Assembly (NCBI GenBank): GCA_018381235.1
Contig: JAGZSF010000012.1
Coordinates: forward strand, 22,313 to 86,312
Reading direction: 5' to 3'
Length of the DNA: 64,000 nt
Origin: Collinsella sp.
GTDB lineage: Bacteria > Actinomycetota > Coriobacteriia > Coriobacteriales > Coriobacteriaceae
Under the pieces are notes generated by a model that was given only the letters and a program-made list of their open reading frames with translations, was not told where the DNA came from and did not search any database. The position numbers were made by a program, and so were the translations under genes. Positions 8,906-17,230 of this stretch are shown one piece after another; within the stretch, counting starts at the first letter, position 1; every line of letters begins with the position of its first letter.

Positions 8906-9163
8906 GCCGCGCCCTTTCGGGTTCGACCCCATGCGAGGTTAACAAAAAAACGACCAGCCTAAGCCAGTCGCTTTAACGATCTTTGGGTGGGCCGTCAGGG
9001 GGTCAGCCTGCTGCGCAGGCGGCCGCTGCGGCGCCAAGGCGCCTTGCGCGCTGCGCTGGTAAATGCTTACGCATTTCCTCAGCTCCGCGCCCTTTCGGGT
9101 TCGACCCCATGAAAGGTCAACAAAAAAAGACGGCCAACCGAAGTTGACCGTCTTAACTTGCTT
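8906..9163. repeat. Tandem duplication containing a truncated tRNA-Lys end
   Basis: Two direct repeats about 177 bases apart (8906-9003 and 9083-9182). Each has gcgccctttcgggttcgacc, then a terminator-type hairpin, then the 3' end of tRNA-Lys (gggccgtcagggggtc). In the left copy the tRNA sequence stops at about 9003, so it is a remnant. The 9004-9082 spacer is a run of perfect short palindromes: gcctgctgcgcaggc (9006-9020), ggcgccaaggcgcc (9030-9043) and aaatgcttacgcattt (9061-9076). This could come from unequal recombination or from integration at a tRNA gene. Confidence 0.75.
9122..9155 (-). terminator. Terminator after tRNA-Lys
   Basis: Read on the minus strand, agacggtcaac and gttggccgtct pair around a ttcg loop and are followed by seven T. 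A diverged copy of the same hairpin is at 8942-8973. Confidence 0.85.
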
Positions 9164-9239
9164 TGGTGGGCCGTCAGGGGGTCGAACCCTGGACCTTGGG
9201 ATTAAGAGTCCCCTGCTCTACCAACTGAGCTAACGACCC
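9164..9239 (-). tRNA. tRNA-Lys (CTT)
   Basis: A full 76-nt cloverleaf on the minus strand with encoded CCA. The acceptor GGGTCGT pairs with ACGGCCC, the D arm is GCTC/GAGC, the anticodon loop CTCTTAA gives CTT, and the T arm is CAGGGTTCGAACCCCTG. It is the second of two nearly identical copies in the direction of transcription. Confidence 0.96.
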
Positions 9240-9282
9240 AAAGCTAAAGTCCGTTGTGGCGGACTTTAGAGGAGATATCGTG

Positions 9283-9358
9283 TGGTGGGCCGTCAGGGGG
9301 TCGAACCCTGGACCTTGGGATTAAGAGTCCCCTGCTCTACCAACTGAGCTAACGACCC
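9283..9358 (-). tRNA. tRNA-Lys (CTT), second copy
   Basis: It is identical over the cloverleaf to the copy at 9164-9239, 76 nt, CCA encoded. The 43-base spacer between the copies contains the small inverted repeat aaagtccg/cggacttt (9246-9267). Confidence 0.96.
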
Positions 9359-9380
9359 GATATCAACACGAAGCAAGAAC

Positions 9381-9458
9381 TGGGGTGGGTAAAGGGACTC
9401 GAACCCTCGACCTACGGGACCACAACCCGTCGCTCTAGCCAACTGAGCTACACCCACC
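9381..9458 (-). tRNA. tRNA-His (GTG)
   Basis: A 78-nt cloverleaf on the minus strand with encoded CCA. The 5' end GGTGGGTG and 3' end TACCCACC give the eight-pair acceptor with G-1:C73 that is special to tRNA-His. The anticodon loop reads TTGTGGT, giving GTG. It is probably first in a His-Lys-Lys transcript. Confidence 0.96.
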
Positions 9459-9623
9459 GTGTCCTGTGCGCTTCGCGCTCGACTATTATTGCAAGGAACG
9501 CCACGTGATGCAAGCCCCAATTTTCAAGAATTTTGAAAAGAGTCTTTCGAGACCATTTCGAGCAAATCCCACCGGTTTCATAGGAGTAAACTTGCCCCAC
9601 TGCAAATGCTCGAAAGGACCGTC

Positions 9624-10805
9624 ATGAAAGAACTCTCCAACCGCACGGCAACGTTTACCGATTCGGTCATCCGCCGCATGACACGCATCTCCAATAAGTA
9701 CGGCGCTGTCAATCTCTCGCAGGGCTTCCCTGACTTCGATCCCCCAGCGCAGCTGCTCGATAGCCTCAGCACCATCGCCACCGACCCCAAGCCGCTTTAC
9801 CACCAGTACTCCATCACCTGGGGCTCCCAGGCCATGCGTGAGGCGCTTGCCGCCAAGCAGGAGCATTTTATGGGCATGTCGGTAAACCCCAACGAGAATA
9901 TCGTAGTCACCTGCGGCTCCACCGAGGCCATGATGGCCGCCATGATGACGGTTACGAACCCCGGAGACAAGGTCGTCATCTTCTCGCCGTTCTACGAGAA
10001 CTACGGCGCCGACACGATCCTTTCGGGTGCCGAGCCTATCTACGTGCCGCTCAACCCGCCCACATTCGACTTTGACCGCGAGACACTCGAGGCGGCCTTC
10101 CGCGACAACGACCCCAAGGCCATCGTCCTGTGCAACCCTTCCAACCCTTGCGGCAAGGTCTTTACGCGCGAGGAGCTCACCTTTATCGCCGACCTCTGCA
10201 AAAAGTACGACACCTACTGCATCACCGACGAGGTGTACGAGCACATCGTCTACGCGCCCCACGAGCACGTCTATATGGCCACGCTGCCCGGCATGTTCGA
10301 GCGAACCATCAGCTGCAGCTCGCTGTCCAAAACGTACTCCATCACCGGCTGGCGTCTGGGCTACACCATTGCCCCGGCCCAGATCACCGAGCGCATCAAG
10401 AAGGTCCACGACTTCCTCACCGTGGGTGCCGCCGCTCCCCTGCAGGAAGCTGTCGTCACCGCCCTCAACTTCGACGACAGCTATTACCAGGAGGTCCTCG
10501 ACCTCTACACCGCCAAGCGCGACCTGTTCTGTCAGGGACTCGGCAGCATCGGCCTCACGCACAACGTGCCGCAGGGCGCCTACTACGTCATGATGGACAT
10601 CTCTGAGTTTGGCTATGACAGCGACCTCGAATTCTGCGAGGACCTCGCGTCTAAGGTGGGCGTGGGCGCCGTGCCCGGCTCGAGCTTCTTCCGCGAGCCC
10701 GTCAACCATCTGATTCGTTTCCACTTTGCCAAGCGAGACGAGACGCTTAACGCGGCGCTGGAGAACCTCAAGTCGCTACGTGATAAAATCAAGCCGCGCG
10801 GGTAA
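9624..10805 (+). CDS. Class I/II PLP aminotransferase
   Basis: A 393-residue fold-type I aminotransferase. Visible marks are NLSQGFPDFDPP near the N-terminus, the NPSNPCGKVF loop, the DEVYEHIVY segment with the Asp that contacts PLP, the Schiff-base lysine in SSLSKTYSITGWRLGY, and RFHFAK near the end. It belongs to the group that includes aspartate aminotransferase and kynurenine/methionine aminotransferases; the exact substrate cannot be fixed. The ATG at 9624 is preferred over one 18 bases upstream because CGAAAGGA is spaced correctly for it. It stands alone and ends in its own terminator. Confidence 0.88.
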   Translation: MKELSNRTATFTDSVIRRMTRISNKYGAVNLSQGFPDFDPPAQLLDSLSTIATDPKPLYHQYSITWGSQAMREALAAKQEHFMGMSVNPNENIVVTCGSTEAMMAAMMTVTNPGDKVVIFSPFYENYGADTILSGAEPIYVPLNPPTFDFDRETLEAAFRDNDPKAIVLCNPSNPCGKVFTREELTFIADLCKKYDTYCITDEVYEHIVYAPHEHVYMATLPGMFERTISCSSLSKTYSITGWRLGYTIAPAQITERIKKVHDFLTVGAAAPLQEAVVTALNFDDSYYQEVLDLYTAKRDLFCQGLGSIGLTHNVPQGAYYVMMDISEFGYDSDLEFCEDLASKVGVGAVPGSSFFREPVNHLIRFHFAKRDETLNAALENLKSLRDKIKPRG

Positions 10806-10830
10806 GGACGGCCCGGCAACTAAAGCAACC

Positions 10831-10873
10831 AAAGAAGCCCCGCACCGCCCGCCGCGTTGCGAGGCTTCTTTCT
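10831..10873 (+). terminator. Terminator after the aminotransferase
   Basis: The stem aaagaagcc/ggcttcttt, extended inward by cgca/tgcg with a one-base bulge, is followed by a T-rich end. Confidence 0.8.
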
Positions 10874-10946
10874 ATAGCGCTTTCTTAAATAGTTTAGAGC
10901 TCTATACTTTAGTCACGGAGCAACTCGTCCCAGAGAGAGGAATACT

Positions 10947-11837
10947 ATGGCAGAGCAGCAGCTTATCGGAGCGCTCGAGGCCGGTGGCACCAAGATGGTC
11001 TGCGCCACGGGCTATGCGGACGGTACGGTCCTAGAGCGCGAGCAGATCGCGACCACGACCCCGCAGGAGACCGTTGAGGCCGTCAACGCATGGTTTGCCG
11101 ACAAGGGCATCGCCGCGCTGGGCATCGGCGCCTTTGGCCCCACCGCAGTCAACCCTGCCTCGCCCCAATACGGCAAGATCCTGGAGACGCCCAAAACGGC
11201 ATGGCGCTACTTTGACCTGCTGGGCACTATCCAAAACGAGCTCAATATCCCCTGCGGCTACGATACCGACGTCAACGTCGCCTGCCTGGGCGAGGTCACG
11301 TTTGGTTGCGCCAAGGGCCTCACCGACGTGGTCTACCTGACCATCGGCACCGGCGTGGGCGCCGGCGTGCTCTCGGGCGGTAAGCTCGTGCACGGCATGA
11401 TGCATCCCGAGGCCGGCCACATCCTGGTCACGCGCGACCCGCGCGACACCATTGGCGAGCACAGCGCCTGCCCCTTCCACGACAACTGTCTCGAGGGCCT
11501 CATCGCCGGCCCCGGCGTTAAAAAGCGCTGGGATGGCAAGAGCGCCGGAGACATGGCCGATGACCCGGAGGCCATGGACCTGCTCGCCGGCTATCTGGCA
11601 CAGGCGCTCATGACCTACACGCTGTGCTACGCGCCGCAAAAGATCATCATCGGCGGCGGCGTGGCCGACCACACCCCCATCGTGCCGCTCGCACGCAAGA
11701 AATGTGCCGAAATGCTCAACGGCTATATCGTCACGCCCGAGGTCAACGACATCGATACCTACATTGTCAACAACAGCCTCGAGGGCAAGCAGGGCATCAT
11801 GGGTTGCCTTGCCCTGGGCGCACAGGCGCTTCAGTAA
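10947..11837 (+). CDS. ROK-family sugar kinase, fructokinase-like
   Basis: A 296-residue ROK kinase. The ATP phosphate loop is EAGGTKMVCATG (residues 10-21). GIGAFGP (about 60) and the catalytic region GYDTDVNVACLGE (about 108-120) follow, then the second phosphate motif TIGTGVGAGVLSGG. The zinc site HPEAGH plus CPFHDNCLEG (about 150-192) marks the fructokinase/ScrK-GmuE branch rather than glucokinase. It would phosphorylate a hexose in the cytoplasm, most likely fructose. AGAGAGGA precedes the ATG. It shares a bidirectional terminator with the converging VanZ-like gene. Confidence 0.9.
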   Translation: MAEQQLIGALEAGGTKMVCATGYADGTVLEREQIATTTPQETVEAVNAWFADKGIAALGIGAFGPTAVNPASPQYGKILETPKTAWRYFDLLGTIQNELNIPCGYDTDVNVACLGEVTFGCAKGLTDVVYLTIGTGVGAGVLSGGKLVHGMMHPEAGHILVTRDPRDTIGEHSACPFHDNCLEGLIAGPGVKKRWDGKSAGDMADDPEAMDLLAGYLAQALMTYTLCYAPQKIIIGGGVADHTPIVPLARKKCAEMLNGYIVTPEVNDIDTYIVNNSLEGKQGIMGCLALGAQALQ

Positions 11838-11920
11838 CAGACGCACCCACGGGGCGTGGCGCGCCCAGCAAATCCGACCAATGGAACGACGCCACCACGC
11901 CTCATATAAGCCCTCAAATA

Positions 11921-11966
11921 AAAAAGGCCGCCTAGGACCAAACAATACGTCCTAGGCGGCCTTTTT
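11921..11966. terminator. Bidirectional terminator
   Basis: A perfect 18-bp stem (11921-11938 with 11949-11966) with A-run and T-run at its feet, so it works for the kinase gene on + and the VanZ-like gene on -. Confidence 0.95.
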
Positions 11967-12401
11967 GGCGTACATCAGCGACCGTAAGAGATATCGGAGC
12001 ACAACGCCCATTGCCGCTCCACAGCAGTCGATCATCACATCGGTGATCATGCCGGCGCGTCCCGGCACAAAGAGCTGAATCGTCTCGTCGATCGAGGGAA
12101 TCAGCAGCAGGAACACCGCCGTGGGCAGCAGCACGTCAAAGGTGTGCCGGCCCTCAAAATCAAAAGCGTGCGTTGCCAGGATGCCGAGCACCATATACTC
12201 GGTAAAATGCGCGCACTTGCGAACAACAAAGTTGGTCACCCATTCATATGGAAGTCCCACGCCGTGCAGGAAACCGCGGATAGCTTCCATGACCGTTAGG
12301 CTCAGCGAGCCCGACCCCGAGCCGGGAACCAGCGAATTGCCCCAGATCAAGAGCGCCATCAGGCAGGTCACGACCGCCCATTTTCGATTCATCTTAACCA
12401 T
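11952..12401 (-). CDS. VanZ-like membrane protein
   Basis: A 149-residue protein with a VanZ domain: an N-terminal membrane segment (residues 7-22), VRKCAHFTEYMVLGILA (about 60-76), and SIDETIQLFVPGRAGMITDVMIDCCGAAMG (about 103-132), which carry the family residues K, H, E, D-E and D. VanZ gives low-level teicoplanin resistance in one transposon; most chromosomal members have no known role. The GGAGG site lies inside the stop region of the upstream gene 12409-13809, so the two are likely coupled. The last bases of the gene form part of the terminator stem. Confidence 0.85.
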   Translation of the reverse strand: MVKMNRKWAVVTCLMALLIWGNSLVPGSGSGSLSLTVMEAIRGFLHGVGLPYEWVTNFVVRKCAHFTEYMVLGILATHAFDFEGRHTFDVLLPTAVFLLLIPSIDETIQLFVPGRAGMITDVMIDCCGAAMGVVLRYLLRSLMYAKKAA

Positions 12402-12408
12402 GCAGAAG

Positions 12409-13809
12409 TTATGCCTCCGCGCGGAGCGGCGCGAAGCTGGCGGTACCGCCCTCGATAACGCTCAGATAGGCACGGCCCGTACGCTTGGCGGTAGAGAACT
12501 GCAGGCGCTCGATCTCTTCCTCGAGGATCTGATTGACGCGCTCGTGACGACGATTTTCCATAATGCCGGCGGCAATAGCCTCGGCCCGCTCGATGCTCTC
12601 GCGCGAGATACGGGCGGTATCCTCGGGGAACACAGCGCTGTGACGGCCGACATAGGCGGGAGCAGCAGGCTGAGGGGCAGCGACGGGAGTGGGGACTGCA
12701 ACAGGAGCGGGCTCGTCAATCTCATCCAGAATCGCGGTGGCGGCGGCCCACATGTCCTCGTGGCCCGAGTAATCGGCCATGGGGACATCGACCTCGAGCG
12801 AGGCGTCCGGAAGGTCGCCGGTGTCGATGCGATCTTGGGCATCAATCGATGCGGTGATGGCTGCAGGTTCATCGAGGTCGTCAAGATCGATGTCCGCGGC
12901 ACCGGAGATGATAGGCATGCTGGCGAGGTTTGCGTTGTACGGCGCAGCCTCAGCCGCCTGCTGCTGAGCAGGAGCGCCCCAAAGCGAGCTCTCGGCGGCA
13001 CGGCGGGCGGCAACGGCCTCCTCGTCCGCGGTAATGGCTTCATCAACGTACGAATAATCGGCAGAAGCGTTCGCGTCGCCCGAGGTAGCGTTGTAGGCGT
13101 TATTGGCTGCCGCGTTGGCAACGAGTGCCACGAAAGCCGCCGTGCTGCCCGCAGGGGCGGCCTGGGAGCCCGACACGGCGCGCGCCGCGGCGGCGATGTC
13201 GTCACGATTGAAGGAGCCGGTCTGCCCGCCGTTGGTAAGCTCGTCGATGGCGACTTGATAGACGTCGCGCGAGTGTGCAGGGTCGCAGCTCACCGGCGAA
13301 TCGTCGTCGAGCATACTGTCGATCATGGACCAAGCCTCGGCCTCGTCCATAGCATCTGCGGCTCGAGCGATGGTAGGGACACCATCATCGGCATGACGGC
13401 GCTGGAACGCACCAGTCAGGCCGGAAAGGTATGCCGAGGTAGACTGCTCCGCCTGAGCCTGAGAAGCAGAAGCCGCAGCGTAAGGAGTCGCATCCTGCTG
13501 CTGAGCCGGAATCGAGGCGGTCTTGAACTCACTTTGATGTTGATTGAGATTGGCAGCACCGCCCATGGCATCGGGCTGGAACAGACGCTCTTCACGCTGC
13601 GCACGGTACTCGGAGATGCCCAGCGAGGCGGCATAGATACCCACGCCCGCCACCGCGCCCACGGCGAAGGGAACCGCACCCGCCACGACCGTCTCGTTCA
13701 CCGACGAAAACGGCAGCGTCGCGGCATACATAACCACGGGGGCGGCCAGGCCGATCCCGCACGAAAGTCCGGCAAGGACTGCTCGTTGTGTTGCATCAGA
13801 AGAAGCCAT
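12409..13809 (-). CDS. Membrane-anchored protein of unknown function
   Basis: A 466-residue protein not recognised as a named family. Residues 9-31 and 41-63 are two hydrophobic helices (with GLSCGIGLAAPVVMY and AVPFAVGAVAGVGIYAASLG). The remainder is hydrophilic, Ala-, Asp- and Glu-rich and low in complexity. Near the C-terminus (about residues 400-450) is a basic/acidic helical segment, RERIERAEA-type and RHERVNQILEEEIERLQF. The fold suggests a cytoplasmic disordered domain tethered to the membrane. The start at 13809 follows GGGGAG. It is cotranscribed with the VanZ-like gene, so a cell-envelope role is possible but unproven. Confidence 0.7.
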   Translation of the reverse strand: MASSDATQRAVLAGLSCGIGLAAPVVMYAATLPFSSVNETVVAGAVPFAVGAVAGVGIYAASLGISEYRAQREERLFQPDAMGGAANLNQHQSEFKTASIPAQQQDATPYAAASASQAQAEQSTSAYLSGLTGAFQRRHADDGVPTIARAADAMDEAEAWSMIDSMLDDDSPVSCDPAHSRDVYQVAIDELTNGGQTGSFNRDDIAAAARAVSGSQAAPAGSTAAFVALVANAAANNAYNATSGDANASADYSYVDEAITADEEAVAARRAAESSLWGAPAQQQAAEAAPYNANLASMPIISGAADIDLDDLDEPAAITASIDAQDRIDTGDLPDASLEVDVPMADYSGHEDMWAAATAILDEIDEPAPVAVPTPVAAPQPAAPAYVGRHSAVFPEDTARISRESIERAEAIAAGIMENRRHERVNQILEEEIERLQFSTAKRTGRAYLSVIEGGTASFAPLRAEA

Positions 13810-13945
13810 GAGCTCTCCCCATCTTCCAGCACCCAAATCGCATCATTCAGTTGGCTGCGCGAGAGAAGATGAAGCGGGGCTATGCCCCAAAGCAACGGTA
13901 TATGGTTCGTTTCATCTGCGTTTTCCGTCGCGAAGCTTAAAAGCT

Positions 13946-13974
13946 ATTATGCGAAACCGCCCTGTCGATTGCAA
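13946..13974 (-). promoter_or_regulatory. Promoter of the 13809-11952 operon
   Basis: On the minus strand there is a -35 TTGCAA (13969-13974), a 17-base spacer and a -10 CATAAT (13946-13951). The leader to the ATG is about 130 bases. The whole gap 13810-14119 otherwise holds only the rho terminator. Confidence 0.65.
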
Positions 13975-14051
13975 GCGACGATGTCGGATTGAAACGGGAA
14001 ACCTGCTGCTTGCCAGTCTTATGGTCGATAACTGGCGCCGAGTGGCGATAT

Positions 14052-14082
14052 AAAAAGGGCCGAGGCGCAAGCCCCGACCCTT
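14052..14082 (-). terminator. Terminator of rho
   Basis: Read on the minus strand, aagggtcggggc pairs with gcctcggcccttt and runs into T5. It lies about 40 bases after the rho stop. Confidence 0.8.
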
Positions 14083-14119
14083 CATCGCGCCGGCAATAAC
14101 GCCGCGTGCGGTTGACGAC

Positions 14120-16702
14120 TTAGAACGTCTGCTCGTAGTCGCTATGCTTTTTGGCCGAACGCACCAGGAACTCCTGGTTGGTGTTGGTGCCCTTGAGGCC
14201 CTTGATAAACGATGCGGCCGCGCGCTCGGTATTGTTCATGCCGGCGAGGATGCGACGCAGACCAAAGACAAACGGGCGCATCTGCTCGTCGACCAGCAGG
14301 TCCTCGTTGCGCGTACCCGAGGCAACAGGGTCGATGGCCGGGAAAATGCGGCGATCGGCCAGGTCGCGGTCGAGCTTGAGCTCCATGTTGCCGGTACCCT
14401 TGAACTCCTCAAAGATGACCTCGTCCATCTTGGAACCGGTATCGATGAGTGCGGAGGCCAGGATGGTGAGCGAGCCACCGTTCTCGATATTGCGGGCTGC
14501 ACCCAGAAAACGCTTGGGCGGATACAGTGCCGCCGAATCAACGCCGCCCGAAAGGATGCGGCCTGAGGCGGGCGCCGCCAAGTTGTAGGCGCGGGCAAGA
14601 CGCGTGATGGAGTCGAGCACAACTACAACATCGCCGCCCAGTTCCACGATGCGCTTGGCGCGCTCGATGACGAGCTCTGCCACGCGAGTGTGGTTGTCGG
14701 CGGGCATATCGAAGGTCGACGCCACAACCTCGCCCTTGATGGAACGCTGCATATCGGTGACCTCTTCGGGGCGCTCGTCGACGAGCAGGCAGATGAGGTG
14801 CACCTCGGGGTTGTTAATCGAGATAGACTGGCAGATTTTCTTGAGGATCGTCGTCTTGCCGGCCTTAGGCGGGGACACAATCAGGCCACGCTGACCCTTG
14901 CCGATCGGCGACACGATGTCGATGGCACGACCGGTAATGGAATCCTTGCCATGCTCCATGCGCAGCGGCTCGTTGGGATAGACCGGGGTGAGGTCGCCGA
15001 ACTTGGGGCGATTGCGAATCTGCTCAGGATCCATGCCGTTGACGGTCGTGATCTTGGCGAGGCCGGCGCGCTTGTCGCCGCCGCGCGAAGGACGCAGCGA
15101 GCCCTCGATGACATCGCCCGTGCGCAGACGCGCGGAACGGATGAGGTATGCGGGCACGAAGGCGTCGTCGTTGGACTTCATGTAGCCATGGGCGTGGATG
15201 ATGCCGGAGCTGTCTGGGCGAATCTGCAGAATGCCCTTGATATCGCGGAAACCCTCGGCCTTTGCGGCGGTAGTGTAGATCTCCTCGACGAGCTCGGCCT
15301 TCTTCTTGCCGGTCGTCTCGATCTCGAACTCCTTGGCCTTCTCGCGCAGCTCGGCGACCTTCATGGCCGCGAGCTCCTCGCGCGAAAGCGTGGGCTCAGT
15401 CGGAGCGGCATTGCGCTCCTTATTGCGCTGCTTGCGGTCGCGCTGACGGTTGCGGCGATCGTTGTTACGCTCGTCCTTGCGCTCGTTGCGGTCATTACGC
15501 TCGTCGTTGCGCTTGTGCTGACGGCGGTTGGGGCGAGCGCTCTCTTCGGTCTCGACGGGGGCGGTGCCATCGGTTGCGGAGGCGTCTTCGTTAGCCGAAG
15601 CATCATCGCTGGCCTCGGCATTGGAATCGCCCTGCGGCTCGGCCTCGGCATGCTGCTCGACGGCCTTGGCCTTAGCGGACTTCTTGCGACCGCGCTTGGG
15701 CTTCTCGGACGCAGACTGTTCGACGTCTTGGGGCTCGGCGGCATCAGTCGATGCATCGGCGGTCGTCTCGGCGGAAACCTCGGACGCACCCTTCTTGGCA
15801 GCCTTGGCCTTGGACGTGCGCTTAGCAGCAGTACGATGGCTGCGACCAGGACGGACGTCGGCGGGCTCGACATCGGCAGAAACGGCCTCGGAAGTCGTAG
15901 CATCCTGGACGGGCGCGTCGGCAGCGGTTGCAGGCTCGGCGGTCGCCGCAGCATCCCGAGCGGCGGCGGCTGCGGCTGCGGCCTTCTCGGCCTCGACGAA
16001 AGCCTTGGGCTTGCGACCGCGACGGTGCGGGCGCAAAGCCGGATCGACAACGGGAACTTCGCTGGCCTCGACAGGCGCAGCGGGCTCAACAGGCGATGTG
16101 CCCTCCCCTGCCGCGGAACGGACCGAAGCCTCAGCGAGCTCGGGGGTTACCTGATCGGCAACCTGCTCGGCCTTAGCAGCCGTGCGACGGCGTGTGCGCG
16201 GTACCGGCTTCTCGGTTGGCTGGTCGGCGACAGGGGTCTCGGTGGCGGCAGGCGTCTCGGGCACAAACGGAGCTGCAAGCTCGGTCAGAGCCGCGGCCTC
16301 ACGCTCGGCAGCACGACGGCGGGCGCGCACCACCTGAGCCTCGCTAATCTGCGCCAACGCACGTGCCTGCGCGACCTCATCGGAAATCGGCGCCGAGGAG
16401 TCAGCTGCAACGGTACGCTTGGCGCGCGTCGTGCGCGTGGTACGGCGCTTGGGCTTGGTGACCTCCTCGCCGTCATCGGCAGGCTTGGCCGCGCGGCGCG
16501 TACGCTTGGGCTTTGCCGGAGCAGCCTCCTCACCAGTTGCAGACACGGCCTTCTCAGCCGCTACAGGCGTAGGCGTCGAAGCAGCCTTAGGCGTCTCAGG
16601 AGCCGAGGCTTGCGCGGACGCCGCGACCTGGTCCGACGCAACCGGTGCAGCGGGAGCGGCTTGCGTCGTCGTTATTTCGTTTTCTTGCTGTTGATCAGAC
16701 AC
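14120..16702 (-). CDS. rho: Transcription termination factor Rho with long N-terminal extension
   Basis: An 860-residue Rho, about twice the length of the E. coli protein. The C-terminal 430 residues are complete: Rho-N helices (SREELAAMKVAELREKAKE, about 440-480), the cold-shock RNA-binding domain (about 490-560), Walker A PPKAGKTTILKK (about 611), Walker B VVVVLDSITRLARAYN and the Q/R-loop region RRIFPAIDP. The first 430 residues are disordered, alternating Ala/Glu/Pro runs with Lys/Arg blocks, and end in an Asn/Arg/Asp-rich block (RNRQRDRKQRNKERN). Such insertions occur in actinobacterial Rho proteins and bind RNA. It is monocistronic, with a terminator and a clear promoter. Confidence 0.96.
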   Translation of the reverse strand: MSDQQQENEITTTQAAPAAPVASDQVAASAQASAPETPKAASTPTPVAAEKAVSATGEEAAPAKPKRTRRAAKPADDGEEVTKPKRRTTRTTRAKRTVAADSSAPISDEVAQARALAQISEAQVVRARRRAAEREAAALTELAAPFVPETPAATETPVADQPTEKPVPRTRRRTAAKAEQVADQVTPELAEASVRSAAGEGTSPVEPAAPVEASEVPVVDPALRPHRRGRKPKAFVEAEKAAAAAAAARDAAATAEPATAADAPVQDATTSEAVSADVEPADVRPGRSHRTAAKRTSKAKAAKKGASEVSAETTADASTDAAEPQDVEQSASEKPKRGRKKSAKAKAVEQHAEAEPQGDSNAEASDDASANEDASATDGTAPVETEESARPNRRQHKRNDERNDRNERKDERNNDRRNRQRDRKQRNKERNAAPTEPTLSREELAAMKVAELREKAKEFEIETTGKKKAELVEEIYTTAAKAEGFRDIKGILQIRPDSSGIIHAHGYMKSNDDAFVPAYLIRSARLRTGDVIEGSLRPSRGGDKRAGLAKITTVNGMDPEQIRNRPKFGDLTPVYPNEPLRMEHGKDSITGRAIDIVSPIGKGQRGLIVSPPKAGKTTILKKICQSISINNPEVHLICLLVDERPEEVTDMQRSIKGEVVASTFDMPADNHTRVAELVIERAKRIVELGGDVVVVLDSITRLARAYNLAAPASGRILSGGVDSAALYPPKRFLGAARNIENGGSLTILASALIDTGSKMDEVIFEEFKGTGNMELKLDRDLADRRIFPAIDPVASGTRNEDLLVDEQMRPFVFGLRRILAGMNNTERAAASFIKGLKGTNTNQEFLVRSAKKHSDYEQTF

Positions 16703-16845
16703 AGTGTTTGCTCAACTTTCTTTTCAAGCCCTGTGATCACATGCTCCCTGCATAAACCTTCAGGGCGGCTAAACAGTCTAGTTCCGTTCAAAACGACGGA
16801 CATCATTGATCTGTATCGAGATGATTGCGTCAATTACGCAGCGTT

Positions 16846-16873
16846 AGTGTAACACAACCGCTGCCACCTGCAA
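16846..16873 (-). promoter_or_regulatory. Promoter of rho
   Basis: Minus strand: -35 TTGCAG (16868-16873), 16-base spacer, -10 TACACT (16846-16851). This leaves a leader of about 135 bases before the rho ATG, long enough for autoregulation, though no attenuator hairpin is evident. Confidence 0.6.
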
Positions 16874-16875
16874 CT

Positions 16876-16923
16876 TAGTCATTGGGGACGTTCTTAAACG
16901 ACTAGTCAAAAGGGACACTCTTT
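16876..16923. repeat. GGGGACGTTC-type intergenic repeat
   Basis: It reads tagtcattggggacgttc, then ttaaacgactagtc, then agggacactctttgg. The same tagtcattggggacgtt-ttaaacgactagtc block is at 36255-36305, and a related inverted form is at 63821-63877. The outer tagtc/gacta bases are complementary. Confidence 0.8.
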
Positions 16924-16957
16924 GGTTTAACACCCACAAATCTGACTGCCTCCGCCA

Positions 16958-17107
16958 AAACTATGGCGGTTTACTACGATGAATCGCTCAACCGCGACCA
17001 CTCCGAAACTTGTTGAACTAAAACCGCAGGTAGATGCCTTGCACTTTTTAGCGAAAAGCCGGCGTGGTTGGAATATCTCAATTCATCGTAGTAAACCGGC
17101 ATAGTTT
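16958..17107. repeat. Inverted-repeat element A (150 bp)
   Basis: The arms 16958-16984 and 17081-17107 are complementary at 26 of 27 positions. They enclose 96 bases that contain, on the minus strand, ccaaccacgccggc, then acctgcggtttta, then aagtt. The same ordered core is found in element B at 38159-38281, whose arms are unrelated in sequence. No open reading frame of note lies inside. It sits between rho and argS, directly before the argS terminator. Confidence 0.8.
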
Positions 17108-17151
17108 CGTATTTCCAGCAGTTCCAAATTCGTCAATACGTCGGCGTTTGC

Positions 17152-17184
17152 AAAAAAGCCCGACCTCCGTAGGAGATCGGGCTT
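17152..17184 (-). terminator. Terminator of argS
   Basis: On the minus strand, aaagcccgatctcc pairs with ggaggtcgggcttt, followed by T6. Confidence 0.9.
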
Positions 17185-17230
17185 TCAAGGCTTAGTTAAA
17201 CCAAGTCTGTACGGTCAAATGACTCGATGA

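Noticed and set aside
14690..16852. A 720-codon open frame antisense to rho
   Set aside because: It is a by-product of G+C-rich, Ala/Glu-rich codons in rho; it has no ribosome site or domain.
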